This document shows, in pieces, positions 26,767 to 35,523 of a stretch of 49,944 bases of DNA (positions are counted from its first letter, which is position 1; each line of letters opens with the position of its first letter). Source of the stretch: Sphingomonas sp. PP-CE-1A-559 (lineage in GTDB: Bacteria; Pseudomonadota; Alphaproteobacteria; Sphingomonadales; Sphingomonadaceae); contig NZ_SLYA01000012.1 of NCBI RefSeq assembly GCF_004340965.1, positions 1 to 49,944 of the forward strand, written 5' to 3'. The position numbers were made by a program, and so were the translations under genes. The notes under the pieces were generated by a model. It saw only the letters and a program-made list of their open reading frames with translations, made no database searches and was not told where the DNA came from.

Positions 26767-27929
26767 GTGCGCAACTCCTCTCGATTGCGCCGCAGGGGCC
26801 GACGCTTGATCTCGATGCGATCCTGCCGGGCGTGACGGCCGCGTTCGCTGCAACCGCCGCACAGCATGACCGCGCCGGCACGTTGCCGGTCGAGAACTTC
26901 GCGCTGCTGCACCGTCACGGCCTGCTCGCGCTGACCGCGCCACGCCGGCTAGGCGGTGGCGGCGGCGATCTGGCGGAGGCTCGGCGCGTGATCGCAGCGG
27001 TCGCTCGCGGCGAACCGGCGACGGCCCTCGTCCTGACGATGCAGTATCTGTTTCATGCCGGGCTCGACGATCGGTCCGGTTTTTCGGAGGCGCTGAAGAC
27101 GCGTGTCGTCGGCGAGGCGTTGCGCGATGGCGCGCTGATCAATGCGCTGCGGGTGGAGCCGGACCTGGGCACGCCGGCGCGGGGCGGCCTTCCCGGCACG
27201 ATCGCGCGGCGCACGGCCGAGGGCTGGCGGCTCGACGGGCGGAAGATCTTCTCGACCGGCTCGACCGCGCTGACGTGGATGGTGGTCTGGGCGCGTTCGG
27301 ACGATGCCGAGCCGCTGGTCGGCGGCTGGCTGGTGCGCGCCGATACGCCGGGCATCCGGATCGAGGAGAGCTGGGATCATCTCGGGCTGCGCGCGAGTGC
27401 CAGCCACGACGTCGTGTTCGAGGACGTTCTGGTGCCGTTCGATCAGGCGCTGGAGCCCAGACCCGTCGGCAAGCAGCCGCCCTATTCCGCCGCGTTCGCC
27501 AACTGGTCGGCTGTGCTGACATCGGCGATCTATGACGCCGTCGCACGGAATGCCCGCGACTGGCTGGTCGGCTGGCTGATCGATCGCAAGCCGACCAATC
27601 TCGGCGCGTCGTTGTCGACCTTGCCGCGGTTCCAGGAGGTGGTCGGGACGATCGACGGATTGTTGTTGCAGAACCGACTGCTGCTTGACGCGGGCACGAG
27701 CGGCGCGACGAGCGGGTTGGAGGCGGGGCTGGTCAAGCACCTCGTCACCGAGAACGCGATCGCTGCGGTCGAGAAGGCGATCGCCGTCACCGGGAATGCC
27801 GGGCTGACGCGCCACAACCCGCTTGAGCGGCATCTGCGCGACGTACTCTGCGGCCGCATCCATACGCCGCAGGGCGATGTCGTGCTGGGCAGCATCGGTC
27901 GTGCGGCGTTTGCGGAGCGTGGCGCGTGA
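26763..27929 (+). CDS. Acyl-CoA dehydrogenase-fold flavoenzyme, DszC/SfnB-like
   Basis: 388 residues. The acyl-CoA dehydrogenase fold is seen in ALTAPRRLGGGGGDL, GWRLDGRKIFSTGS, DHLGLRASASHDVVFEDVLVP and the C-terminal helical domain with AVTGNAGLTRHNPLERHLRDVLCGRIHTP (split). That ending is typical of the monooxygenase branch (DszC, SfnB, XlnD-like), not of true acyl-CoA dehydrogenases, which carry a catalytic glutamate near there. Such enzymes use reduced flavin and O2 on sulfur or aromatic compounds. It is the first gene of the plus-strand operon, overlapping the next gene (GTGA). Confidence 0.87.
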   Translation: MSAQLLSIAPQGPTLDLDAILPGVTAAFAATAAQHDRAGTLPVENFALLHRHGLLALTAPRRLGGGGGDLAEARRVIAAVARGEPATALVLTMQYLFHAGLDDRSGFSEALKTRVVGEALRDGALINALRVEPDLGTPARGGLPGTIARRTAEGWRLDGRKIFSTGSTALTWMVVWARSDDAEPLVGGWLVRADTPGIRIEESWDHLGLRASASHDVVFEDVLVPFDQALEPRPVGKQPPYSAAFANWSAVLTSAIYDAVARNARDWLVGWLIDRKPTNLGASLSTLPRFQEVVGTIDGLLLQNRLLLDAGTSGATSGLEAGLVKHLVTENAIAAVEKAIAVTGNAGLTRHNPLERHLRDVLCGRIHTPQGDVVLGSIGRAAFAERGA

Positions 27930-28864
27930 CGCGTGTTCAGGTTGCCAGCCAGTTACCGGCGCTCTTCAACGACGCCTTTGCAGCCTCGACGCAGGCCGCG
28001 GAGATCGTCAGCATCGCGCCCGGATCGGCCGGGCTCGCGCATGGCCCGCAAGTGCTGATCGCCGCGCCGTTCCGACGGCCGGGCGACGCGTTCCCGGCGC
28101 AACCCAGAGGGTGGCCGTTCGATCTGCGCTGGATCCAGCTCGTCTCGGTCGGCATCGATTTCTATCCGGATTGGCTGTTCGAAGGACCGGTCGTCACCAC
28201 CGCGCGCGGGGCGTCGGCGATCGCGCTGGCGGAGTTCGCGCTCGCGGCGATCCTGGCCGAGGCGAAGCACCTCCCCGACATCTGGATTCGCGACCGGAAA
28301 GACTGGGTGGCGAAGCCGCTCGCGACCGTCGCCGGCACTACGCTCGGGCTGATCGGGTTCGGGGCGATCGGCGAGGCGCTCGCCCCGCGCGCGCAGGCGC
28401 TGGGGATGCGGGTGATCGCCACGCGTCGCTCGGACCTGCCGCTCGCAGCGGATGTCGAGCGTGCCGATCCCGCGACGATCTTCGCGCAGGCCGACCACGT
28501 CGTGCTCGCCGCGCCCGCGACTGCACGGACCGAGCGGATGGTCGATGCGAAGCTCCTGTCGCTCGCCAATCCGAACCTTCACCTGATCAACATCGCCCGC
28601 GGCATCCTGATCGACGACCATGCGTTGCTTGCCGCGCTCGACGAGGGGCGGGTCGGGCGCGCGACGCTCGACGTCACCTACCCGGAGCCGCTGACCGCCG
28701 GGCACCGTTTCTACACGCACCCCCGCGTCCGCCTGTCGCCGCATACTAGCGTCCACACGACCGAGACGCGGCGCAATCTTTCGCTGAGTTTCGCCGCCAA
28801 TCTCGATCGCTTCCGCCGCGGGCAACCGCTCGACGGCGTGGTCGATCGCGCCCGCGGCTATTGA
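27926..28864 (+). CDS. D-2-hydroxyacid dehydrogenase (NAD-binding)
   Basis: 312 residues starting at a GTG that overlaps the preceding stop (27926-27929). The NAD fold shows GLIGFGAIGEALAPRAQALG with GFGAIG at 144-149. Catalytic residues follow the family order: R225 in NIARGIL, E254 in YPEPL and H273 in SPHTSVH. It interconverts a 2-oxoacid and a D-2-hydroxyacid. In this operon it could act on the carbon skeleton freed from an organosulfur compound, for example a sulfo- or thio-lactate; the substrate is not known. Confidence 0.88.
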   Translation: MTRVQVASQLPALFNDAFAASTQAAEIVSIAPGSAGLAHGPQVLIAAPFRRPGDAFPAQPRGWPFDLRWIQLVSVGIDFYPDWLFEGPVVTTARGASAIALAEFALAAILAEAKHLPDIWIRDRKDWVAKPLATVAGTTLGLIGFGAIGEALAPRAQALGMRVIATRRSDLPLAADVERADPATIFAQADHVVLAAPATARTERMVDAKLLSLANPNLHLINIARGILIDDHALLAALDEGRVGRATLDVTYPEPLTAGHRFYTHPRVRLSPHTSVHTTETRRNLSLSFAANLDRFRRGQPLDGVVDRARGY

Positions 28865-28875
28865 GGAGACCGACG

Positions 28876-29712
28876 ATGACCGACCCGCTTCCCCTGCGGC
28901 GCCAGGAGCCGAACGAGACTGCGATCGTCGAGGCGCTGTTGCCCGAGTTCGGGTCGTCCGTGATCCCGGTCCACGCCGATCCCGCGGTCGAGCGGCTGTA
29001 TCGCAAACAGCGCCTGGCGGCTGCGTATCGGCTGTTCGGGCGCAACGGCTACGACATGGGCGGCGCGGGGCACATCACGGTGCGCGATCCCGAATGGCCC
29101 GATCATTTCTGGGTCAACCCGTTCGGCGTGCATTTCGGCCGGATCAAGGTGTCGCACCTGATGCTCGTCAGTCACGAAGGCGTGGTCGTCGAGCCGCCCA
29201 AGGGCGTGCCCCCGCGCCTCAACCGTGCGGCGTTCGCGATCCATTCGGAGCTGCACAAGGCCCGGCCCGACGTGATCGCGGCGGCGCATTCGCATTCCTT
29301 GTACGGCAAGGCATGGTCGTCGCTCGGCCGGCTGCTCGATCCGCTGACGCAGGATTCGGCGGCCTTCTACGACGATCACGCGCTGTTCGAGGAATATAGC
29401 GGCGTCGTGCTCGATGCGAGCGAGGGCGAGAAGATCGCGCGCACATTGGGCCATCGCAAGGCGGTGATCCTCCAGAATCACGGCATCCTGACGGTCGGGC
29501 ATTCGGTCGAGGCGGCGGTCTGGCGGTATCTCGCGATGGAGAATGCGTGCCAGGCGCAGTTGCTCGCCGAGGCGGCTGGCACGACCAAGCCGATGAGCGA
29601 CGCGGTCGCGCGGCACACCGCGTCGCAGGTCGGCACGGAGGTTGGCGCGTTGTGGGCGTTCCAGCCCTATTGGGATGTGATCGTCTCGCAAGAACCGGAC
29701 CTGCTCGATTGA
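28876..29712 (+). CDS. Class II aldolase/adducin family protein
   Basis: 278 residues. The zinc-site pattern is intact: HSELH (123-127), AAAHSHSLYG with H138 and H140, and LQNHGILTVG with H202. The start at 28876 has TGAGGAGA nine bases upstream. Relatives are fuculose- and ribulose-phosphate aldolases/epimerases, methylthioribulose-1-phosphate aldolase and many uncharacterised adducin-like enzymes. It sits 11 bp after the hydroxyacid dehydrogenase and overlaps the lipoprotein start. C-C cleavage or decarboxylation of a hydroxylated, possibly sulfur-bearing, intermediate is inferred. Confidence 0.88.
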   Translation: MTDPLPLRRQEPNETAIVEALLPEFGSSVIPVHADPAVERLYRKQRLAAAYRLFGRNGYDMGGAGHITVRDPEWPDHFWVNPFGVHFGRIKVSHLMLVSHEGVVVEPPKGVPPRLNRAAFAIHSELHKARPDVIAAAHSHSLYGKAWSSLGRLLDPLTQDSAAFYDDHALFEEYSGVVLDASEGEKIARTLGHRKAVILQNHGILTVGHSVEAAVWRYLAMENACQAQLLAEAAGTTKPMSDAVARHTASQVGTEVGALWAFQPYWDVIVSQEPDLLD

Positions 29713-30683
29713 GCCCGCTGGTTTCCCGCCGCGCGGTGATCGGCGGCGCGCTGGCCCTGTCGGCGTGCGGACGCGGAGGTTCCAAACCGGTCGCGCTGAA
29801 GGACGTCACCCTGCGCGTCGCCACCTACAAGGGCCAGATCGACTCGTTCTTCGCGCAGGCCGGCGAAGCCGCGCCGCCCTATACGTTGAGCAAGGCGCTG
29901 TTCGCGGGCGGCAACCAGATCGTCGAGGCGATCAACGCCGGCGCGATCGACTTCGGCGGGATGAGCGAGATACCGCCGATCTTCGCCGCCGCTGCGGACC
30001 CGCTGTTCCGGCTGATCGCGGTGCAGCAGTACGACGTGAACAATCAGGTCGTGCTGGTGCCGGCTGGCTCGACCATCCACGATGCGGCGGGTTTGCGCGG
30101 CAAGCGCGTCGGCTATGTTCGCGCGACCACCTCGCATTACATCCTGCTGCGCCTGCTCGACGAGGCAGGCCTCACGTTCGCGGACGTCGTGCCGATCGCG
30201 CTGTCGCCCTCGGACGGGCTGACCGCGTTCCAGCAGGGGCGGCTCGACGCATGGGTGATCTACGGCGTGCAGGGCAGTCTCGCCCGGTCAACCGGCGCGC
30301 GCGTGCTCGCCACCGGCAAGGGGAGGTTGTCGGGCAATTACGTCGTTGCGGCGTCGACCGCCGCGCTCGCCGATCCGCTCCGCGTCGAAGCCATCGGCGA
30401 TTATCTCGGCAAGATCGCGCGGACCTTCGCATGGTCGGTGGCCAACCCCGCGGCCTGGGCGACAGCGCTCGCCAAGGATACCGGGGTGCCCGAGGCGATC
30501 TGGCTCCAGCAGTTTCGAGAGCGCAGTTCCGATCCGCGCATAGTGTCCGTCACCGATGCGGCGATCACCTCGCAGCAACAGGTTGCGGACCGGTTCGCGA
30601 CGGCAAAGGTGATTCCGGCGAAGGTCGATGTCCGTCCGCTCTGGTCGACCGCACTCAATGCACGGATCGGGAAGATATACTGA
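29709..30683 (+). CDS. SsuA-like substrate-binding lipoprotein (second copy)
   Basis: 324 residues from a TTG start overlapping the aldolase stop (TTGA, 29709-29712). The N-terminus SPLVSRRAVIGGALALSAC has a twin-arginine pair and a lipobox ending at cysteine, so it is probably a Tat-exported lipoprotein. The binding domain is of the sulfonate/nitrate type: FAGGNQIVEAINAGAIDFGGMSE (split), AGLRGKRVGYVRATTSHYILLRLLDEAG, FQQGRLDAWVIYG and LSGNYVVAAS. No second permease lies nearby, so it presumably shares SsuBC encoded on the other strand. It diverges clearly from the membrane-anchored SsuA at 19975. Confidence 0.88.
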   Translation: MSPLVSRRAVIGGALALSACGRGGSKPVALKDVTLRVATYKGQIDSFFAQAGEAAPPYTLSKALFAGGNQIVEAINAGAIDFGGMSEIPPIFAAAADPLFRLIAVQQYDVNNQVVLVPAGSTIHDAAGLRGKRVGYVRATTSHYILLRLLDEAGLTFADVVPIALSPSDGLTAFQQGRLDAWVIYGVQGSLARSTGARVLATGKGRLSGNYVVAASTAALADPLRVEAIGDYLGKIARTFAWSVANPAAWATALAKDTGVPEAIWLQQFRERSSDPRIVSVTDAAITSQQQVADRFATAKVIPAKVDVRPLWSTALNARIGKIY

Positions 30684-30695
30684 AGAGCGGCCAAT

Positions 30696-30711
30696 GATAC
30701 ATATATGCATC
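30696..30711. promoter_or_regulatory. 16-bp near-palindrome upstream of TonB receptor
   Basis: GATACATATATGCATC is palindromic except for one base pair and is strikingly AT-rich against the background. It lies 13 bases after the lipoprotein stop and about 98 bases before the receptor ATG. It could be an operator for separate control of the receptor. Confidence 0.35.
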
Positions 30712-30808
30712 GGCGAACAATCGGTAGTTGTAAGCTGGATACCTAAAGCAACTCGTACGAATGCAGGATCGACTCCATAGTTCAGCGACATGATAAGGGG
30801 TCGCATTG

Positions 30809-32992
30809 ATGGGTCGTACTACACGGCGTTTGCTGAAGATATCCATCGCAACCATGGCTTTTGGGCTTACATGTTCTGCGAGCGCGCAGACGACGGGCGG
30901 TCCGTCGACTGCGGATCCGGTCGATACGTCCGACCGAACCGAGACGTCCGATCGCGGCGAGATCATTGTGACTGCCGAGCGACGTTCGACCGACCTGCAA
31001 AAGACGCCGATCGCGATCTCCGTGTTCGGCGGGCAGCTCGCGCAGGATCGCGACATCCGCGACGTGCGCGATCTGGCAGGGCAGGTCCCGAATCTGTTCG
31101 TGCCCCGCACCTCGATCAGCCACACCACGCAGACCTTTTCGTTGCGCGGCGTCGGCGAGAGCGACCCGATCCAGGAGCCGGTACTCGCCGTCTATGTCGA
31201 CGACGTCTACATCCCGCGACAGATCGGCTCGATGGTGGAGTTCAACGATCTCGAACGGATCGAACTTCTGCGAGGGCCTCAAGGCACGCTCTACGGTCGC
31301 AATTCGAGTGCGGGCGCGCTGCGGATCATAACCCGCGATCCGGACCAGGAAACGCACCTCAAGGCCGCGATCGGCTATGGCAGCAAGAACGAGGTCGACG
31401 CGCGCGCGCTCGTCAGCGGTCCGCTGAGCGATACGCTGGCGGCCAGCTTCTCGTATATCCACCACAGCCGCGACGGCGTGACGAAGGATCCGACGCTCGG
31501 CCACGACGTCAACCGGATCGACGTGGACTCGTTCAGGGGCAAGCTCCGCTGGACGCCGAATGCCGATCTCGACGTGTTGTTGACGGCCAACCTCGTCCGC
31601 GACCGTTCCGACTCGCGCAGCTATATCCCGGTCAACCAGCCGGGTGTCGTATTCGACAAGCGCACCTCCTATTCCGAGGTCGAGCCGCTTCAGGATCTTG
31701 ATGGTCGTTCGGGGTCGCTCCGCATCAAATATGCGCTCGGCGAGCATCTCAGCCTGAAATCGATCACCGCGGTCGGCGGGTTCAATCTCGACCCGGTCTC
31801 GTACGACAATGACGGCCAGTCCGCGCTGATTCAGAAGAACCTGATCCATTACAATGATCGCTACGTGACGCAGGAAGTGCAACTGAACGGCGATTTTGGC
31901 GCACTGACCTTTACCGGCGGGTTGTTCTATCTGCACGAGCGCTTCTTCGTCGAACGCGACGGGTTCACGCGCCTTGGCACGTCGCCGACGGCTGCCGTAT
32001 CTGGGCTGCGCGCGCACAACATCACGACCACCGATGCCTACGCGATCTTCGGTGAGGCAACCTATCGGGTCGGGTCGGTATTCAGCGTCACCGGGGGCTT
32101 ACGCGGTACGATCGAGCACAAGGATTTCGTGTTCGACAACAAGGTCATCAACCTCGCGCGCGTGCCCACCGCACAGTCGATTGCGGGAGAAGCGGACGAG
32201 ACGTGGCGTGCGCTGACCCCGAAAGCCTCGGTGCAGGCGCAATGGAACCCGACGCTGCTGCAATATGCCAGCTATTCGCAGGGGTTCAAATCGGGCGGGT
32301 ATGACAACCGTGCGACGCGGCTCGACCTTGCAACGCTGCCGTTCGCGCCGGAGAAGGTCAGCACCTACGAAACCGGGCTGAAGGCGACACTGTTCGACCG
32401 CGCGCTGCGCTCGAACATCGCGGTGTTCTACAACGACTATCGGGATTTGCAGGTGTCGTTCTTCGATCCGGTCTATCAGGGATCGCGCCGCGGCAATGCG
32501 GGCAAGGCGCATAGCTGGGGCGTCGAGATCGAGAACAGCGCCACCCTGACCGATCGTTTCAGCGTGCAACTTGCGGGCGGGTATCTCCACGCGACGTTCG
32601 ACGACTATAAGGGCGTCGGCGGGGCAGGGGTGAATGCCGATGGCAACCGCCTGACCAACGCGCCCAAATGGACCGTCACCGGTGGCGCGAGCTATGAGTT
32701 GCCTTTGGCTGCTGCGGGCTCGCTGAGGCTGGCCGCGGACGCGAATTACCAGTCGTCCTATTACGTCTCCGCGCTCAACCGTCCGCAAGACCGCTCGCCT
32801 GGGCAAGCCTATGTGAACGGTACGATCACGTGGAATACCCCGAACCCGCATGTCGACGTCGCACTGTCGGTCCGCAATGTCCTGAACACGAGCAAACAGG
32901 TCGCGTCGGTCTACAACCCGTCGATCGGTGCATGGTACCGGAATTTTCCCGATCCCCGGACGGCGTTGCTGACGCTGCGCTTCAGCCGGTAG
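30809..32992 (+). CDS. TonB-dependent receptor (intact)
   Basis: 727 residues. Signal peptide (to about SASAQ), TonB-box-like region GEIIVTAERRSTDLQKTPIAIS, and a plug with VPNLFVPRTS, TFSLRGVGESDPIQEPVLAVYVDDVYIP (split), LERIELLRGPQGTLYGRNSSAGALRIIT and a full barrel ending LLTLRFSR. The plug type (YVDDVYI, GPQGTLYGRNSSAG) is the sphingomonad IutA/FyuA-like group that often takes up non-iron compounds. AAGGGG lies 10 bases before the ATG; a TTG one codon earlier is not needed. It is 125 bp downstream of the SsuA-like lipoprotein and is probably the outer-membrane entry for the organosulfur substrate. Confidence 0.9.
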   Translation: MGRTTRRLLKISIATMAFGLTCSASAQTTGGPSTADPVDTSDRTETSDRGEIIVTAERRSTDLQKTPIAISVFGGQLAQDRDIRDVRDLAGQVPNLFVPRTSISHTTQTFSLRGVGESDPIQEPVLAVYVDDVYIPRQIGSMVEFNDLERIELLRGPQGTLYGRNSSAGALRIITRDPDQETHLKAAIGYGSKNEVDARALVSGPLSDTLAASFSYIHHSRDGVTKDPTLGHDVNRIDVDSFRGKLRWTPNADLDVLLTANLVRDRSDSRSYIPVNQPGVVFDKRTSYSEVEPLQDLDGRSGSLRIKYALGEHLSLKSITAVGGFNLDPVSYDNDGQSALIQKNLIHYNDRYVTQEVQLNGDFGALTFTGGLFYLHERFFVERDGFTRLGTSPTAAVSGLRAHNITTTDAYAIFGEATYRVGSVFSVTGGLRGTIEHKDFVFDNKVINLARVPTAQSIAGEADETWRALTPKASVQAQWNPTLLQYASYSQGFKSGGYDNRATRLDLATLPFAPEKVSTYETGLKATLFDRALRSNIAVFYNDYRDLQVSFFDPVYQGSRRGNAGKAHSWGVEIENSATLTDRFSVQLAGGYLHATFDDYKGVGGAGVNADGNRLTNAPKWTVTGGASYELPLAAAGSLRLAADANYQSSYYVSALNRPQDRSPGQAYVNGTITWNTPNPHVDVALSVRNVLNTSKQVASVYNPSIGAWYRNFPDPRTALLTLRFSR

Positions 32993-33080
32993 GTGGCATC
33001 CGCATGATATGTAACCGCGCCTCGTTTAATTGAAGACATTCCGGGCAGGGGTTTGAGGTTTGTAAATTTGATCGCGGAGA

Positions 33081-33140
33081 TGAACGAACGGCTGAAGTCG
33101 GGAGGTGGGAAGGGGGCGCGAATGTCCGGCTATGGGTCCA
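33081..33140 (+). repeat. Intergenic repeat family, copy B
   Basis: A 60-base unit starting TGAACGAACGGCTGAAGTCG, with GTGGGAAGGG in the middle and GCGAATGTCCGGCTATGGG near the end. It aligns closely with copy C at 35349 over its whole length. It lies just beyond the 3' end of the MFS exporter gene. Confidence 0.6.
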
Positions 33141-33149
33141 GACGTAAGG

Positions 33150-34568
33150 CTATTGCCTGCCATGCTCTCGACCGAGTGTCACAAATGCAATGATGCCTGC
33201 GGTCACAGCTGAAAATGCGGCGAGTAGGGCGGCGGTGTGGAACGCCTGGGCCAACTGTACGACCGATGCGCCGACAACGGCGCCGGCCAGCGCCGTCGCG
33301 ATCAAGCCGCCGGTTCGTGCGATCGCGCTGTTGAATCCCGATGCGGTGCCGGTGTGGTGATCGTCGACGGACGAAAGAACTGCGGTCGTGAGCGGAGCGA
33401 CCGCGCCGGCCATCCCGAGCGCGATCACCACCAGACCGGGCAGCACGTTGCTCCAATAGCCGGCCCCCGGGTCGACGGTCGCCATCAACGCGAAACCGAT
33501 ACCGGTAACGATCGGCCCGATCGTCAGCGGCCAGCGCGGGCCGATCCGCTCGCTCAACCGTCCGGCAAAGCGCGACGCGGTGCCAATCACGATCGAGAAG
33601 GGGAGCAACGCGAAACCCGCCTGCGTCGGCGTGTATCCGCCGCCGACGATCAACAGATATGGCAGCAATACCAGCAACCCGCCCAGCGCGCCGTACAGCA
33701 TCAGCGTCAACAAGGTCAGCCCGACGAAGGGGCGTGACGCGAACAGCGTCAGCGGCATCATCGCGCGGTCGCCTAAACGGTGCTCCTGGCCGACGAACGC
33801 GACCAGCAGGACGATGCCGATGCCCAGGCCCGCACCGATTTTCGGCGACAGGACATGACCGCTCGACCACAGGGTCAGCGCCCATGTCAGGATGCCGAGC
33901 GCGGCGGTTACCAAGATCGCGCCGAGCCAATCGAGTGGTTGCTCGCCGGGATCGCTCTCCTCGACATAGCGTAGGGCGACCACGATCGCTGCCACCGCGA
34001 CAGGCAGATTAAGGTAGAAGATCGTCCGCCAGCCCAGCGTGTCGACCAGCCAGCCGCCAAGCGGTGGACCGACGGCGCTGGCGATCGCGCCGGCTGCGGC
34101 CCATGTCCCGACCGCTCGCCCCCTTGCTTCGCCTTCGAACGAACTGCCGAGGATTCCCAGGCTGTTGGGCATCAGGATCGCGGCACCGATGCCCTGTATT
34201 CCGCGCGCTGCCAGCAGGACCGGGAGCGTCGGCGCCAGTGCGCAGCCGATCGACGCAAGCGCGAACAGGATTGTGCCGAGCACCAGCATCCGCCGGCGGC
34301 CGTAATGATCGCCCGCTGCGCCACCAAGCAGAAGCAGCGCCGAGAGCGGCAGCAGATACGCGTTGATGATCCAGGGGAGGTCCGACGCACCGCCGCCGAG
34401 GTCCTTGCCGATCGCAGGAAGCGCGACGTTGGTCACCGAGCCATCGATGAAGGCAAGGCTCGAGGCGAGCATCGTCGCGGCTATCGTCCAGCCGGGGTAG
34501 CGAACAGCTGTGGTCCGTGCTGCCCCTGCATGAGGGTGGTCGCCAGACCCCGGCGGTGGTGCATTCAT
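33150..34568 (-). CDS. MFS transporter, DHA2 (14-helix) drug exporter type
   Basis: 472 residues with about 14 helices. Characteristic stretches are FIDGSVTNVALPAIGKDLGG (motif D1-like), WIINAYLLPLSALLLLGGAAGDHYGRRRML (motif A, split), GWRTIFYLNLPVA (DHA2 motif) and VVGASVVQLAQAFHTAALL near the end. The start at 34568 overlaps the Tag stop (ATGA). Likely a proton-driven exporter of a toxic compound. Its coupling to an alkylation-repair enzyme suggests defence against an alkylating agent, which is inference. Confidence 0.9.
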   Translation of the reverse strand: MNAPPPGSGDHPHAGAARTTAVRYPGWTIAATMLASSLAFIDGSVTNVALPAIGKDLGGGASDLPWIINAYLLPLSALLLLGGAAGDHYGRRRMLVLGTILFALASIGCALAPTLPVLLAARGIQGIGAAILMPNSLGILGSSFEGEARGRAVGTWAAAGAIASAVGPPLGGWLVDTLGWRTIFYLNLPVAVAAIVVALRYVEESDPGEQPLDWLGAILVTAALGILTWALTLWSSGHVLSPKIGAGLGIGIVLLVAFVGQEHRLGDRAMMPLTLFASRPFVGLTLLTLMLYGALGGLLVLLPYLLIVGGGYTPTQAGFALLPFSIVIGTASRFAGRLSERIGPRWPLTIGPIVTGIGFALMATVDPGAGYWSNVLPGLVVIALGMAGAVAPLTTAVLSSVDDHHTGTASGFNSAIARTGGLIATALAGAVVGASVVQLAQAFHTAALLAAFSAVTAGIIAFVTLGREHGRQ

Positions 34569-35164
34569 GGTTCGGTTCGACGGAAACAGCATGTCTCGTG
34601 GTCGTTCACGAGACCGCAGGCCTGCATCCAGGCGTAGACGATGACCGGACCGACGAACTTGAACCCGCGCTGCTTGAGCGCCGCTGATAGGGCTTCGGAG
34701 GCAGGCGAGCGGGTCAGCGCCTTGGCACCGTCGCCGATCACCGGCGTACCATCGACGAAACTCCAGACGAAGCCGGCGAAATCCTCGCCGGCGTCGCGCA
34801 TCGCGAGATAGGCGCGGGCATTGCCGATCGTCGCCGCGATCTTGGCGCGTGAGCGGACGATACCGGCGTTGCCGAGCATCGTCGCAATATCCGTCTCGCC
34901 GAACCGCGCGACGGTGTCCGGATTGAAGCCCGCGAAGGCCGCCCGGAATGCGTCGCGTTTGCGCAAAATCGTGATCCAGGCCAGCCCGGCCTGAAATCCG
35001 TCGAGCATCAGCTTTTCCCACAGCGCGCGCGGGTCGCGTTCGGGCACGCCCCATTCGTCGTCGTGATACGCCGCAAGCAAAGGGTCGCCCTGCGCCCATC
35101 GGCAACGAGATAGCTCGGCGCGGGGCATGCCGGGCATTGCCGGGTCTTTGCTGTCGATTTGCAT
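34565..35164 (-). CDS. tag: DNA-3-methyladenine glycosylase I
   Basis: 199 residues matching Tag. RCRWAQGDPLLAAYHDDEWGVPERD holds the first zinc ligands (C and H) and the conserved HDxEWG motif. LWEKLMLDGFQAGLAWITILRKRDAFRAAFAGFNPDTVA (split) gives the helical core, and VNDHETCC provides the final His and Cys zinc ligands. It removes 3-methyladenine from DNA. The ATG at 35164 was taken; an in-frame ATG at 35137 is closer to the usual family start. Co-translated with the MFS exporter. Confidence 0.92.
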   Translation of the reverse strand: MQIDSKDPAMPGMPRAELSRCRWAQGDPLLAAYHDDEWGVPERDPRALWEKLMLDGFQAGLAWITILRKRDAFRAAFAGFNPDTVARFGETDIATMLGNAGIVRSRAKIAATIGNARAYLAMRDAGEDFAGFVWSFVDGTPVIGDGAKALTRSPASEALSAALKQRGFKFVGPVIVYAWMQACGLVNDHETCCFRRTEP

Positions 35165-35523
35165 ACTGGCCGAGACGATGCTCGCTCGGTGCCGGTGTGT
35201 CGATACCGTTCGCCATCGGCAGCGCGGATCAGGTCTTGATGGCGTTAAGCAGTTCGGCGTTGATCTGGTCGAACCGGACCGAATGCTATTCTCACCTTTC
35301 AAGCGTCCAGGTAGCAGATCGTCCGCCGCGCGCTGCAGCCCAACCAAATGAACGAATGGGTGGAGTTGGGATGCGGGAAGGGCGTCTGAACGTCCGCAAC
35401 TGGGTCCGTCCAGCCGTCAGCCGCCTGTGCAATTAGCGCAGCACGGCTAGTTTGGCGGGGCCTCCGTATCGACGGAGCGGCTGGCTGGCGCGATCAGCTA
35501 ATCTATCGCATTGCTCAGTTGAT
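35165..35523. other. 359-bp intergenic region with a protein remnant and a repeat copy
   Basis: There is no intact gene. On the minus strand near 35230-35350, LQRAADDLLPGRLKGENS in one frame and FDQINAELLNAIKT followed by a stop in the next look like the end of an old protein interrupted by a one-base shift; the family is not recognised. A copy of the intergenic repeat lies at 35349-35408. Confidence 0.4.
35349..35408 (+). repeat. Intergenic repeat family, copy C
   Basis: A 60-base unit starting TGAACGAATGGGTGGAGTTG, with GCGGGAAGGG in the middle and GAACGTCCGCAACTGGGTCC at the end. It matches copy B at most positions, including spacing, and copy A more loosely. Confidence 0.6.

Noticed and set aside
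35230..35350. C-terminal protein fragment on the minus strand upstream of tag
   Set aside because: Too short and frameshifted to assign; may be chance.
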